Origin: JABFXX01 sp964419605
GTDB lineage: Bacteria > Myxococcota_A > Polyangia > Haliangiales > Haliangiaceae
Direction: 5' to 3'
NCBI GenBank assembly: GCA_964419605.1
Contig: CAYQQM010000001.1
Coordinates: 70,330-134,329 of the forward strand
DNA: 64,000 nt
Shown here: piece after piece, positions 24,281 through 33,399 of the stretch
How the letters are laid out: the number at the start of each line of letters is the position of its first letter
How positions within the stretch are numbered: position 1 is the first letter of the stretch
The notes under the pieces: generated by a model
What the model was told of the DNA's origin: nothing
Database searches by the model: none
Seen by the model: only the letters and a program-made list of their open reading frames with translations
Translations under genes and position numbers: made by a program

Positions 24281-25563
24281 GACCCAAATGCAATGCTAAC
24301 TGCTTCGCCAAACGAACGCACGCCCAGGAGCAAATCCTGTTCGGTGATGCACAGCGGCGGCGCGATGATGCAGGTACGCCGGGTCGCATCGACGTGCAGC
24401 GACAATCGGCGGGTGGCTAGTTCGGCTCCGAGTTTGGCCCATGCCAAACGCGATTCCGGCTCAGGGGCAGACAGCTGGATCTCTAGAACCGCCAGCAACC
24501 CCAGGCCTCGGCTGAATACCTGGGCCGAAGTGCCGGACGACAGCCGAACTCGAATCGCCTCGAGCTCGCCGAGCAATATCGGACCGAGCCGCGCAGAGTT
24601 TGCAAACAACGCTTCGTCGTCATAGACCTTCAGCGTTTCGAGCGCGGCGGCACAGGCGGTTGGATGCGCGTAGTACGTGAGACCACATGCCAAGACGTGG
24701 TCGTCAAAATAGCGCGCAATTCGATCGTGAACGATAACAGCGCCGATGGAGGCGTATCCCGACGCAAGCCCCTTGGCCACCGTGATCATGTCGGGGACCG
24801 CCGACCAATGTTGAAACGCAAAGGCGGTGCCGGTCCGCCCGAATCCCGTGAGCACCTCGTCGGCCACCAGCAGCGCGCCATCTTCGTCGCACGCGCGCCG
24901 TACCATTGGCCAGTATTCGGCCGGCGGCACGAGCACGCCATTGGCCCCGGGAACAGGTTCGAGAAATACGGCCGCCACCTGGCCTGGGCCTTCGCGACGC
25001 AGCAGCTCGCCGATGTGCGTTGCACACTCGCGCGCACAGCTCGCGACGCGCTGCCCAAACGGGCATCGATCGCAGTAGCAATCCTCGGCGCGAACAACGC
25101 CAGGGATTCCCGGCTCTACCGGGGCACGCCTCCAGTCTCCGGTGAGTGATACGGCCCCCATGGACGCACCGTGATAGCTGTGGCGCCGCGCGATGTTCTT
25201 GGTTCGCTTCGTGAATAGTCGCGCGATTTTTAGGGCATTTTCGTTGGCTTCCGCGCCGCCCAGCGTGAAGAACACCTTGGAAAACCCCGGCCCCGCCAGA
25301 CGCAACAGCCGCTCAGCGAGCTCGGTCTTGGCGGGAAACACCGCGTTCGGCGCAGAAACACACAAGGTGTCGGCCTGGCGTTTGATCGCGTTAACGATGC
25401 GCGCGTTGCCATGTCCAACATTGACCTGATAGCTCAGCGATCCGAGGTCCAGCCACCGTCCTCCATCCGCGGTTGTGAACCATGCGCCCTGCCCGCCGGT
25501 CAGCTCCAGCGGTTTTGCGCCGCGCTGCGCGGTCCAGGTGAAGAAAAACGGGTAGTCGCTCAC
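24277..25563 (-). CDS. Class III (PLP) aminotransferase
   Basis: 428 residues from GTG 25563, which overlaps the C45 gene's stop (GTGA); the longer frame to 25653 is discarded. Fold-type I features: SYQVNVGHGNARIV, LGGAEANENALKIAR, RHSYHGASMGA, LLVADEVLTGFGRTG (PLP-ring Asp), and TVAKGLASGYASIGA with the Schiff-base Lys. It resembles omega-amino-acid:pyruvate-type enzymes and, in operon position, YodT. A stretch of closely spaced Cys (CYCDRCPFGQRVASCARECA) near residue 155 is notable. Probable substrate is an omega-amino or N-acyl-beta-amino acid, by context. Confidence 0.8.
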   Translation of the reverse strand: MSDYPFFFTWTAQRGAKPLELTGGQGAWFTTADGGRWLDLGSLSYQVNVGHGNARIVNAIKRQADTLCVSAPNAVFPAKTELAERLLRLAGPGFSKVFFTLGGAEANENALKIARLFTKRTKNIARRHSYHGASMGAVSLTGDWRRAPVEPGIPGVVRAEDCYCDRCPFGQRVASCARECATHIGELLRREGPGQVAAVFLEPVPGANGVLVPPAEYWPMVRRACDEDGALLVADEVLTGFGRTGTAFAFQHWSAVPDMITVAKGLASGYASIGAVIVHDRIARYFDDHVLACGLTYYAHPTACAAALETLKVYDDEALFANSARLGPILLGELEAIRVRLSSGTSAQVFSRGLGLLAVLEIQLSAPEPESRLAWAKLGAELATRRLSLHVDATRRTCIIAPPLCITEQDLLLGVRSFGEAVSIAFGS

Positions 25564-26687
25564 AGCTGCCAGCGCTCCGATGCGACGCGATGTATCAGGC
25601 CCTGCTGCGCCCACACCGCGCCGGTATCGAGGTTCATCGCGATGGCACCGCACGTTGCAGCACCGTGTGGAGACTCGGGCGTCGACAGGTTCGTGCAGAT
25701 GCTTTGCGGCGACCCATCGTCAGCGCCAAGTCGCTGCCACGCATCGTCGAGATCCGCGATCGGCGCCCGCTGCATGTCGGCCTGGAGCCAACGCATGCGG
25801 TCGAACGTCGTGCTGGTTTCCGGAACCTTGCTCCGCGCTGCGATGTCCGAATCGAGGCAGTGATTCGTATGGCAATACCAAGCACCGCCGGCGAACACTT
25901 GTTTGCGCCGGGTACCGCTCGCCTCGATCGCAAATGCATTCGTCCGATCCGCGACCATGTAGTGGCGCCCCGAGCCGATCGGACTACGCGCAATCACATC
26001 GCGGGCAGCCGCGGCGGTTCGCTCGCGAAGTGCACGACGCACGATCCCCGGCCACACCACGCCCAACGTTGCGTCGGTGGAATGCAGGTTATTGATCACC
26101 AGCCCGACGCGCGCTGCGTTCATGCCGGCCATTCCCAAACAGCCCGTCACAGTGAGCAAGCGAGCAGCTGGCCCGGTTGCCGATTCAGGAACGGACAGCA
26201 CCATGACGTACGGAATCGCCGTCGCATGCATGTCCCAGGTTTGCGCCAGGATTCGTCCAGTTGGCGACTCGGCCCATAACACGCTGCACCCGTCGCCGCC
26301 CAGCTCACCCAAAGCGTGGACACCGGCTGCAGCGGGCTGCAATCGCGCATCGTCGTGGGTAGGCGCTGGCTGCCATGTACTCAAATCGGGATCGAGGTCG
26401 CGCAAATCGGTATAATGGTTGGCCACCACGACCGCCTCGGGCGATAGCTGCGCGCCCTCGGCAATTCCAAGTAGCTCGGCGTACACGTCGGAGTCGTAGC
26501 GCTCGAGCACCGGAAGGTGGGCTGCAGCGGCCGCAAGCACCTGAGCGCGCGATGAAAAGCTACTCACTTTGGTGCAGAGATACATTCGAATCTCCGCCAC
26601 GGCTGCCACTTCGGTTCGAAAGTGCTCGCCGTGGATGCGGCCCCACTCGCGCGCACTCACCCCCGTTGGGAGATCGAGAACTCTCAC
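25560..26687 (-). CDS. C45-family acyl-amide hydrolase/acyltransferase
   Basis: 375 residues from GTG 26687, overlapping the fusion gene's stop. It matches the peptidase C45 (acyl-CoA:6-APA acyltransferase-like) family: GDGCSVLWAESPTGRILAQTWDM places the Ntn nucleophile at Cys134, which would become the N-terminus after self-cleavage. Later blocks GLVINNLHS and WYCHTNHCLD are also typical. These enzymes hydrolyse or transfer acyl groups on amino compounds. Here it could remove an N-acetyl group, the job done by YodQ in Bacillus with an unrelated fold. Confidence 0.75.
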   Translation of the reverse strand: MRVLDLPTGVSAREWGRIHGEHFRTEVAAVAEIRMYLCTKVSSFSSRAQVLAAAAAHLPVLERYDSDVYAELLGIAEGAQLSPEAVVVANHYTDLRDLDPDLSTWQPAPTHDDARLQPAAAGVHALGELGGDGCSVLWAESPTGRILAQTWDMHATAIPYVMVLSVPESATGPAARLLTVTGCLGMAGMNAARVGLVINNLHSTDATLGVVWPGIVRRALRERTAAAARDVIARSPIGSGRHYMVADRTNAFAIEASGTRRKQVFAGGAWYCHTNHCLDSDIAARSKVPETSTTFDRMRWLQADMQRAPIADLDDAWQRLGADDGSPQSICTNLSTPESPHGAATCGAIAMNLDTGAVWAQQGLIHRVASERWQL

Positions 26688-29600
26688 GGTTTCATCTCGC
26701 TGGCCGCAAGCGCTGCGGCCGCTGCAGCGATCTGATCCAGTGCGGGGATGATTCCGATCCGCCCGTTGGGAAACCGTCGAACGCGAATTCCGCGCAGTTC
26801 AAACGCAAGCGCAACTGCGGCAGGGTCACCGCCCGGATCAATCACGCGGTAGCCGCCCAGCCCGAAGCTGTTGTACGCACCGAGCGAGCGTTCGAGCGCT
26901 GCCGAAGCCGTCGCGATATCGAGTTGGCGCGCCGCGCGGAGTTGGTGATGTTGTCGCACGAGTGAGAGTTCGTCGCCGTCCCACGTCGAAATCAAGGTCA
27001 GCGGCGCAGACACAAACCACCGAGCAGCGACGTGGAGATAACCGGTTTGCCCGCCGCCCCACCATGTCAGGACGTCGGGCATCACCCCAGTTGCTGGCGA
27101 CAGAAATGCGCCCTTGCCAGAACGGTAACTGTGCGTCGTGGTCTCTACTGCAATCAGCGGAAGGTCCAGCTCCGAACGCAACGTTGCAAGCTCCGCCAGG
27201 AAATCGGCTGGCAGGACCCACCCCGTGCGCTCTTGAACCAACTCATAGACAAATCCGATCACGTTGTCTCGCCCGGCGGTCTCGACTGCTGAGCGTAGTG
27301 CACGGATGGATTCGCCTGTTCCCGCCACGGCCGGATGGGGAATACGCGGCCAGGAAAAATACGCCGGTCCGCCGCGATGCGTGTCCGGATCGCTCAGCGA
27401 CCGCGTCGCGGCGACGGTGTGGCCGTAATATCCCCCCGTGAGCCCGATCGCGACCGTCGCCGATTTGCGAGTGAAGCGAACGAGGCGCAGTGCTTTGTCC
27501 ACCGATTCATCGCGGCTCGACGTCAGGTACAGGTGCGGCAACTCTGGCACCAACGAGCTCACCCACTCGATGGCGCGAATCGCAGCGGGTGTGGCGTAGT
27601 TCATCAGCGTGATCTTGTTGACCGCAGGCCCGAACAGCGCACCATGTGCCTCTGCAGCGACGAGAGAATCCGGCCCTGTCGCAAACGGTTTGGATAATCC
27701 CGAGGCGAGGTCGAGGCGAAAATTACCGCTGCTGACTCTCCGCGCGCACGACTCGCGCTTTGCATCCGGATCGGGCTGATAGGGTCCGAGTGGAATGCGG
27801 TAGTACATCGCTTGACCTTCCGGATCTGCGTGTTGCCCCGTCATGACTTGGACCACATGCGCGCCAAAGGCGCGGTTCTTGTGCGTCAGCGCCGAAGCGC
27901 TGCGACCGATTCGATTGCGACCACTGACGTAGCGATAGCGCGATTCGCCGGTTTCGGTTTTGCGCGATGCGGCATCGCGAAGCTGCAGTTCCTTGAGGCG
28001 TCGGCCCACCCCCATGCCTCGATAGTCCGAGGCAACGGTAATTGCCGCAGAGTACATCGTGTTTCGACGTCCGAGCATCGGATCTGCGCTACAGCCATCG
28101 ACGTCGCGATGGGATTCAAGCGCCCCACCGACGGCAACGCCGACCAGCTTCCAACGATCAGGCGATGTGGACACCGTCGACGTTGCGGAGCCGCTCGGAC
28201 CCTCAGCGACCGTTTGCGATGAAGCCTGTGCTTCGCAGATGACGAGTGAACCTTCCCGATCCGCAATCGCAGCGCGAATCTCAGCGACCGGCGTGCGATG
28301 GGTTAGAGTGTAGACCTGAGATTCCATGTCGATAATCTGCTGCAGATATGCGGTCGCTTCCTCGCGCGGCACCTGGCGATATCGCAGTGTGGGTGGCGTC
28401 GGCAGCTCCGGGGGAGCAGCGTTGTCATCTTCCCACGATGGAGGTTGTTTGCCCTGATGCGCATCGAGCCAAGACAGCGATCTTCGAATCGCTTCAAACA
28501 GCTGATCGACCTCTCTGGAATGGTACGAATCGCTCAGGCGATATCGCGCGGTCCTGGTGCCCGCCCCAAATACGACCGCGCCGCGCCAAAACCGTTGGCC
28601 GAGAAATGCATCGAGGAGCGCTGACGTTGGTAGGTCAAACGCAAACGCGTAGCCCGTCGATCTCGGAAATTGCACGAGGTGCGGATAGGACGAGGCGATG
28701 GCGGCGAGCCGGGGCGCAACGAGCTTCTCGAGCCGCTCGGCGTGGCGGTTGGCGGCGACCATCTCAGCGTGAATTCGACCCCGCACCAAGGAGGCGCATT
28801 GAACGGATGCCGGTTCCGGGTCAGCAAATCGCGACATCACCACGCCGACCTGTGCGCGTTTCGCAAACGTGACGGCGTCTGGGGCATCCTGCTGGCCTCG
28901 AGGGGTGAGCAATCGAAACTTCGAGTGCCATGCAAACGGACCACCTAAGCCGAATCCGACCTGAACCTCATCGAAAACCAACAGGGTCTTGTGGAACCGC
29001 GTCAGAAGGCGCAATGCGCGAAAAAACCGCTCGGTTGCGTACCGGTCGCCACCCTCGCACTGCATCGGCTCGACGATGCAGCAGAAGTAGGTACCGGTCG
29101 CTAAGGCATCGTGCACCGCAGACAATGCGTGCACCTCAGCAGCGAGCAGTGCATCGCTTCGGCTCCGAGTTCCTGAGCCCCCCCCCCGGGGGACTTCCTG
29201 CGCAGCGCCGCTTTCTTTAGACCCCGAGCGGGTCATGCTGGATCCGCCGAATCGGTCCTTCAAGTGTCCGATTTCGCCCGCAGCGATGGCCGCGTAAAAA
29301 CCGTTCGGTGCCGTCGGTTGTTCAAGATGGGGGGTATCCCACACCGGAAACGGAGCGAACGTGCATTCGTAACCCGCCAACTCAAAGGGCTTTCGCTTCG
29401 TCGGCGAGTGCGTAGCATGAAGCGCGAGCAGAGTTCGGCCGTGAAAACTGCCTTCAAAGGCCAGCACCCTGGTGGCAGCTGGGCGATCGCAGTTCATACG
29501 ACACAGCGCCATCGCTTTTTCATTGGCCTCTGCGCCGCTAGACACAAATGCCACATGGGGCAGTCCCGGAACCAGCTTGCGCAAAGCGGTCGCGTACTCG

Positions 29601-31459
29601 CTAGCTGCCCACGCGTCGTCCAGCGCCGTGTCGTCATTGCTGATCAGCGTGTCGGCAAACTCGCCCTCGGTGTAACTGCGAACCACGGCATCTTCGGCGA
29701 ATCCCCCGACCACGGTTGCGGTTTGGCTCATTCCGTCGAGCACGGACAGCGGCTCGGCGTCGACCGAAACCATCCACGGCCCCGCACTGCGCAAGTGATC
29801 AAACACCAGCGGCTTTTTGTCTTTGGGAACGCGGTCACCAGCGTACAACCGCTGCAGCCACGCCTCGCTCCCGGGAAGCGATCCAGCCGCCGGCCGGAGT
29901 AACGCCATCGGGCGCGGTCGGTCGAGCAAACTGCGAGCCGCTTCGGCGGATTCCTCCGCCTCGTGTTGCGCTTCGAGGCGGTCGAGATCGATGCTGGGCA
30001 GGAGCGCGGCAAGCTGGACATGCGGCGTTACCGCACCAAAGGCATTGTCGAGTACGGCGACCGGGTAGGTCACATTGCGATGTGCCCACGCGCCCGCAGG
30101 TCGGTAGTTGCCACTGGTGCCAACCCCGCCAAACGGCAACTTTGGACTGGCGAAATTGGTCGAGCGATTGCGATTGAGCATTCCCGATCGGGTCCGAGCA
30201 AAAAACGGTTCAAAACGCGACTGGGTGAACACGGAGTTCACAAAGCCAAACGGACTCGCCGCCAGAATCGCGATCGCTTCATCGTCGTCTTCGACCACTT
30301 CAACGCAAAGATTCGGACCGAACAGTTCGACATCGGTATACCCGGGCACCTCGTGAACGCCGCTGGCCAGCCGATGTAGCGACGCGGTGCGAAACGCTCC
30401 GCCCGGCAGCGCGCGGCTCGGCACCACTACTTCGGCCCCTGCCCGCTCTGCCATGCCGAGGCACGCATCGACCTTGGCCGCTGCCGTCATCGTGGACAGC
30501 GGGCCGGCAAACACGGCTGGATCCTCCGGCGAACCAAACTTCAGCGACCGCACGCAGTCTGCAAGCGCAGCCACAAACGCGTCCGCAATCTTGCGGTGGA
30601 CGAGCACCCGATCCGTCGCTGTGCAGCGCTGCCCCGCACTGATATATCCACCGATGACGACTTCGTGAACGGCTTGTCGCAGCGCGCAGTCGTCCAACAC
30701 CACGCACATGTTCTTGCCACCCATTTCGAGGGCGATCAGTAGCTCGGGTCGATCCACAGCCGCCGCCAAAATCCTCTGGCCGACTGCCCAGCTCCCAGTA
30801 AAACACAGCCCATGCAGCTGCGGAGCGCGCACCATCGCGGCGCCTACCTCTCCGGTCCCTGCGACGACGTTGAGCGTGCCCGGAGGCAATTCCGCGGCTG
30901 CTGCCGCCTCGGCGTACCGCTGACCGCACAACGGGGTGATGTCGCTGGGCTTCACGACCACCGTGTTGCCCGCTGCCAGCGCCGGAATGACGTGCGCGTG
31001 GCACAGATGCAGTGGGAAGTTGAACGGCCCAATGACCCCCACGACCCCCAACGGGGCATAGCGCAGCGTTTCGCCGGGCGCTACCGGACCCGACTTTTGG
31101 TCGGCGGCCATGGCCGCACGGACCAGGTCGAACCGGTTTAGCAAGGTCGAGATCTCCGCCTTGGCCTCGCTTCGAATTTTTCCAGTTTCCCATACGATGG
31201 CATCGGCGAGCGCGTCGGCGCGAGCCGCAATCGCCTGCTTAAAGCGGCTTAGATGCTCCCAGCGCTCCGACAGCGACCGCGCTCTCCACGCTGGCTGCGC
31301 CGCGGCTGCGGCGAGAGCGGCGTCGTGCACAGCTTCCACCGTATAACCGGTTTCAAAGACCACCGCCCCATCCGCCGCCGGATTGCGCGAAACCAGAGCC
31401 TTTCCGGTGGGCGGAACAAACTGACCGCCGATGAAGTTGCCCAACGCCTGCATAAACAT
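26684..31459 (-). CDS. Four-domain fusion: ALDH, class III aminotransferase, GNAT acetyltransferase, pseudo-aminotransferase
   Basis: About 1,591 residues from ATG 31459 (ATGs 31471 and 31453 are close alternatives; the frame opens at 31564). Numbering from 31564: ALDH at 40-520 with catalytic Glu280 and Cys314 (SAGQRC); aminotransferase at 580-1040 with FDEVQ (Asp865) and VTFAKRAQ (Lys902); GNAT-like domain at 1063-1265 with the acetyl-CoA loop YRGMGVGRRL; a second aminotransferase-like domain at 1300-1626 with neither the PLP Asp nor the Schiff-base Lys (DVLTWWGGG). A G/C-rich repeat is embedded near residues 776-803. First gene of the operon; it could acetylate, transaminate and oxidise in one chain. 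Confidence 0.8.
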   Translation of the reverse strand: MFMQALGNFIGGQFVPPTGKALVSRNPAADGAVVFETGYTVEAVHDAALAAAAAQPAWRARSLSERWEHLSRFKQAIAARADALADAIVWETGKIRSEAKAEISTLLNRFDLVRAAMAADQKSGPVAPGETLRYAPLGVVGVIGPFNFPLHLCHAHVIPALAAGNTVVVKPSDITPLCGQRYAEAAAAAELPPGTLNVVAGTGEVGAAMVRAPQLHGLCFTGSWAVGQRILAAAVDRPELLIALEMGGKNMCVVLDDCALRQAVHEVVIGGYISAGQRCTATDRVLVHRKIADAFVAALADCVRSLKFGSPEDPAVFAGPLSTMTAAAKVDACLGMAERAGAEVVVPSRALPGGAFRTASLHRLASGVHEVPGYTDVELFGPNLCVEVVEDDDEAIAILAASPFGFVNSVFTQSRFEPFFARTRSGMLNRNRSTNFASPKLPFGGVGTSGNYRPAGAWAHRNVTYPVAVLDNAFGAVTPHVQLAALLPSIDLDRLEAQHEAEESAEAARSLLDRPRPMALLRPAAGSLPGSEAWLQRLYAGDRVPKDKKPLVFDHLRSAGPWMVSVDAEPLSVLDGMSQTATVVGGFAEDAVVRSYTEGEFADTLISNDDTALDDAWAASEYATALRKLVPGLPHVAFVSSGAEANEKAMALCRMNCDRPAATRVLAFEGSFHGRTLLALHATHSPTKRKPFELAGYECTFAPFPVWDTPHLEQPTAPNGFYAAIAAGEIGHLKDRFGGSSMTRSGSKESGAAQEVPRGGGSGTRSRSDALLAAEVHALSAVHDALATGTYFCCIVEPMQCEGGDRYATERFFRALRLLTRFHKTLLVFDEVQVGFGLGGPFAWHSKFRLLTPRGQQDAPDAVTFAKRAQVGVVMSRFADPEPASVQCASLVRGRIHAEMVAANRHAERLEKLVAPRLAAIASSYPHLVQFPRSTGYAFAFDLPTSALLDAFLGQRFWRGAVVFGAGTRTARYRLSDSYHSREVDQLFEAIRRSLSWLDAHQGKQPPSWEDDNAAPPELPTPPTLRYRQVPREEATAYLQQIIDMESQVYTLTHRTPVAEIRAAIADREGSLVICEAQASSQTVAEGPSGSATSTVSTSPDRWKLVGVAVGGALESHRDVDGCSADPMLGRRNTMYSAAITVASDYRGMGVGRRLKELQLRDAASRKTETGESRYRYVSGRNRIGRSASALTHKNRAFGAHVVQVMTGQHADPEGQAMYYRIPLGPYQPDPDAKRESCARRVSSGNFRLDLASGLSKPFATGPDSLVAAEAHGALFGPAVNKITLMNYATPAAIRAIEWVSSLVPELPHLYLTSSRDESVDKALRLVRFTRKSATVAIGLTGGYYGHTVAATRSLSDPDTHRGGPAYFSWPRIPHPAVAGTGESIRALRSAVETAGRDNVIGFVYELVQERTGWVLPADFLAELATLRSELDLPLIAVETTTHSYRSGKGAFLSPATGVMPDVLTWWGGGQTGYLHVAARWFVSAPLTLISTWDGDELSLVRQHHQLRAARQLDIATASAALERSLGAYNSFGLGGYRVIDPGGDPAAVALAFELRGIRVRRFPNGRIGIIPALDQIAAAAAALAASEMKP
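29178..29198. repeat. G/C hairpin repeat inside the fusion gene
   Basis: Ten C, five G, then ACTTCC: the reverse complement of the GGAAGTCCCC..GGGG element found in arrays near 52342 and 63830. It encodes a Gly-rich loop (VPRGGGSG) inserted in the first aminotransferase domain, without breaking the frame. Confidence 0.6.
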
Positions 31460-31532
31460 TGAGTAAACCATAAGTACCCACGGCTGTGTCGCGTCACCAC
31501 GGACACGAGGCATCGTGGTAATAACGTTACTG

Positions 31533-33314
31533 ATGCCGTCTCTGCAGTTTCTGGCTGGTCCCATCGCAGGACGGCGGTATTCCCTCGCCGAGGGCGATTA
31601 CGTCATCGGCCGACGCGCCGACTGCCAGATTTTCGTACCCGACATGCGGGTTTCGCGGCAGCACGCCCGACTGTGGCGCACGGGCGAGACGTGGTCCCTA
31701 GAAGACCTGGGATCCAACAACGGGACGTACATCAACGGAATAAAGGTTCAGTCGTCGATACAGCTGAAGCACGACGACGAGATCGCAATTGCCAACAACC
31801 GGATCCGGGTCGAACTGGCCGACAAGTCCAGCGACGGCAGCAGGGCGCCAGATCCGCATTTGGTCACGATCGTCAATGTGCCTTCGCAGTCGCTGATCCG
31901 ATCCCGCGATGACTCGCTCGGCGCAATGCCGATCGTGAGCTCGAGTATGGTCAGCATCACCGATCCCAAGGCGGTTCGGCTGATCGAGCGCAAACTCGAT
32001 GCGCTGATCCGCATTCTGCACGCGACCGCGTCTTCCGGCTCGGCCAATGCGTTACTCGAAAAGCTCGTCGAGGCTCTCCTCGATGTATTTCCGCTCGCAG
32101 AAGACGTTGGTGTGCTCGTTGAGGAAGAGCGAACCAACGAGCTCCGCGTGCAATGTCAGCGCCATCGCCGGCAGCGCGGCAACTTTGAGCCGGGCTCGGT
32201 CGATAGCGCTGTCGACGGCCAGCTGCGCGTGCCTGGCACCATCATCGAGCACGTCGTCTCCGATCGCCGGGGTGTGCTGCTGGGCGAAGGCTCAGACAAC
32301 GACGAAGCGATCGGGGCCCGTATGGGAGCGCCGCTCATTTACGCTGGGTCGCACTACGGCGTGGTCTACGTTGAGGCAGCACAGCAGATGTTTCGCCAGG
32401 AAGATGTCGACCTTTTGCAAGCCATTGCAACCCAAGCAGGCCTCGCGATTCACGCAACGCGAGTCGCGGCTCAGCTCGCAACGCGCGAGCGACTTGAACG
32501 AGATTTGCGCGTTGCTCGTCAAATCCAGCGTTCGCTACTGCCACCCGACGTGCCGCAAGTCGTCGGATTGGACTTCGCCGTCCACTACGAGCCCGCCTAC
32601 CAAATCGGCGGCGATTTTTACGATTTCATCTGGCACGATCCGTCGCACCTCGGCCTCGCTGTCGGCGACGTAGCGGGCAAGGCGATCAGCGCCGCGCTGT
32701 ACATGGCGCGGCTGACGTCGGAGTTGCGGTCTCGTGCTGCGATCGCGCGCACACCCGCGCGGCTGCTGAGGCGGGTCAACCAAGAAATCGCACGCCTCGG
32801 CGACGACGGCATGTTCGCCACGCTGGTCTACTGCATTTACGACCTCGACACGCGGACCCTGGTATTCACCAACGCTGGGCACTGCGTGCCGCTGTTGCGG
32901 CGAGGCGACCGTGTGTTTCCGCTGCAGGCGGAGCGCGCGCATACCCCTCCACTTGGAGTGGTGCCCGAACTCGAAGCCGGCGAGGCGCGCGTCCAACTTC
33001 ATACGGGCGACGTTTTGATCATCGTTTCGGATGGAATCATCGAGTCGCGTGATGCCAACGGCAACGAATACGGTGTCCACCGACTTTCTCGACGGATCCG
33101 CACGGCTCGTGGCTCGGCGCAGGACATCATTAAGGCGATTTTGGCCGATATCGATGCCCACGCCCATGACCAACATGAACAAGGTGACGACATGACCATC
33201 GTTGCGATGGCGATCGAGTCGCGGCGCGCCAAGCGCAAGACCACCACGATTCCGGGAGTCAATCCGGAAGATAGCGGCACGTCGCTAACCCCCGACGAAG
33301 AAGAGTCCGACTGA
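31533..33314 (+). CDS. FHA-GAF-PP2C (SpoIIE-type) phosphatase
   Basis: About 593 residues from ATG 31533; a GTG at 31515 would add six residues. FHA domain at 10-90 (GDYVIGRRADCQI, VSRQHARL, LGSNNGTYING) binds phosphothreonine. A GAF-like segment covers about 150-320 (GVLVEEER, MGAPLIYAGSHYGVVYVE). A short coiled coil leads to a SpoIIE/PP2C phosphatase at about 340-570 with GGDFYD, AVGDVAGKAISAALYM, TNAGHCVPLL and the final QGDDMTIVAM metal-site Asp. It likely dephosphorylates an anti-sigma-factor antagonist or kinase target in response to a ligand. Divergent from the fusion operon. Confidence 0.85.
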   Translation: MPSLQFLAGPIAGRRYSLAEGDYVIGRRADCQIFVPDMRVSRQHARLWRTGETWSLEDLGSNNGTYINGIKVQSSIQLKHDDEIAIANNRIRVELADKSSDGSRAPDPHLVTIVNVPSQSLIRSRDDSLGAMPIVSSSMVSITDPKAVRLIERKLDALIRILHATASSGSANALLEKLVEALLDVFPLAEDVGVLVEEERTNELRVQCQRHRRQRGNFEPGSVDSAVDGQLRVPGTIIEHVVSDRRGVLLGEGSDNDEAIGARMGAPLIYAGSHYGVVYVEAAQQMFRQEDVDLLQAIATQAGLAIHATRVAAQLATRERLERDLRVARQIQRSLLPPDVPQVVGLDFAVHYEPAYQIGGDFYDFIWHDPSHLGLAVGDVAGKAISAALYMARLTSELRSRAAIARTPARLLRRVNQEIARLGDDGMFATLVYCIYDLDTRTLVFTNAGHCVPLLRRGDRVFPLQAERAHTPPLGVVPELEAGEARVQLHTGDVLIIVSDGIIESRDANGNEYGVHRLSRRIRTARGSAQDIIKAILADIDAHAHDQHEQGDDMTIVAMAIESRRAKRKTTTIPGVNPEDSGTSLTPDEEESD

Positions 33315-33358
33315 GATTGTAGCGATACGAGCTCGCCGCAAGGCATCAACACAATGCG

Positions 33359-33388
33359 TTGACAGCTGATAGGGTTGTTGACGATAGT
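33359..33388 (+). promoter_or_regulatory. Promoter of the PTS operon
   Basis: A perfect TTGACA (33359-33364) and GATAGT (33383-33388) are 18 bp apart. The -10 ends 11 bases before ATG 33400, allowing a leader of only about five bases, and no Shine-Dalgarno sequence is visible. No operator-like inverted repeat was seen. Confidence 0.5.
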
Positions 33389-33399
33389 CCCGCCTCTAC

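Noticed and set aside
31460..31564. Fusion protein start at 31564
   Set aside because: It overlaps the FHA-phosphatase start and ALDH homology begins only after the Met at 31459.
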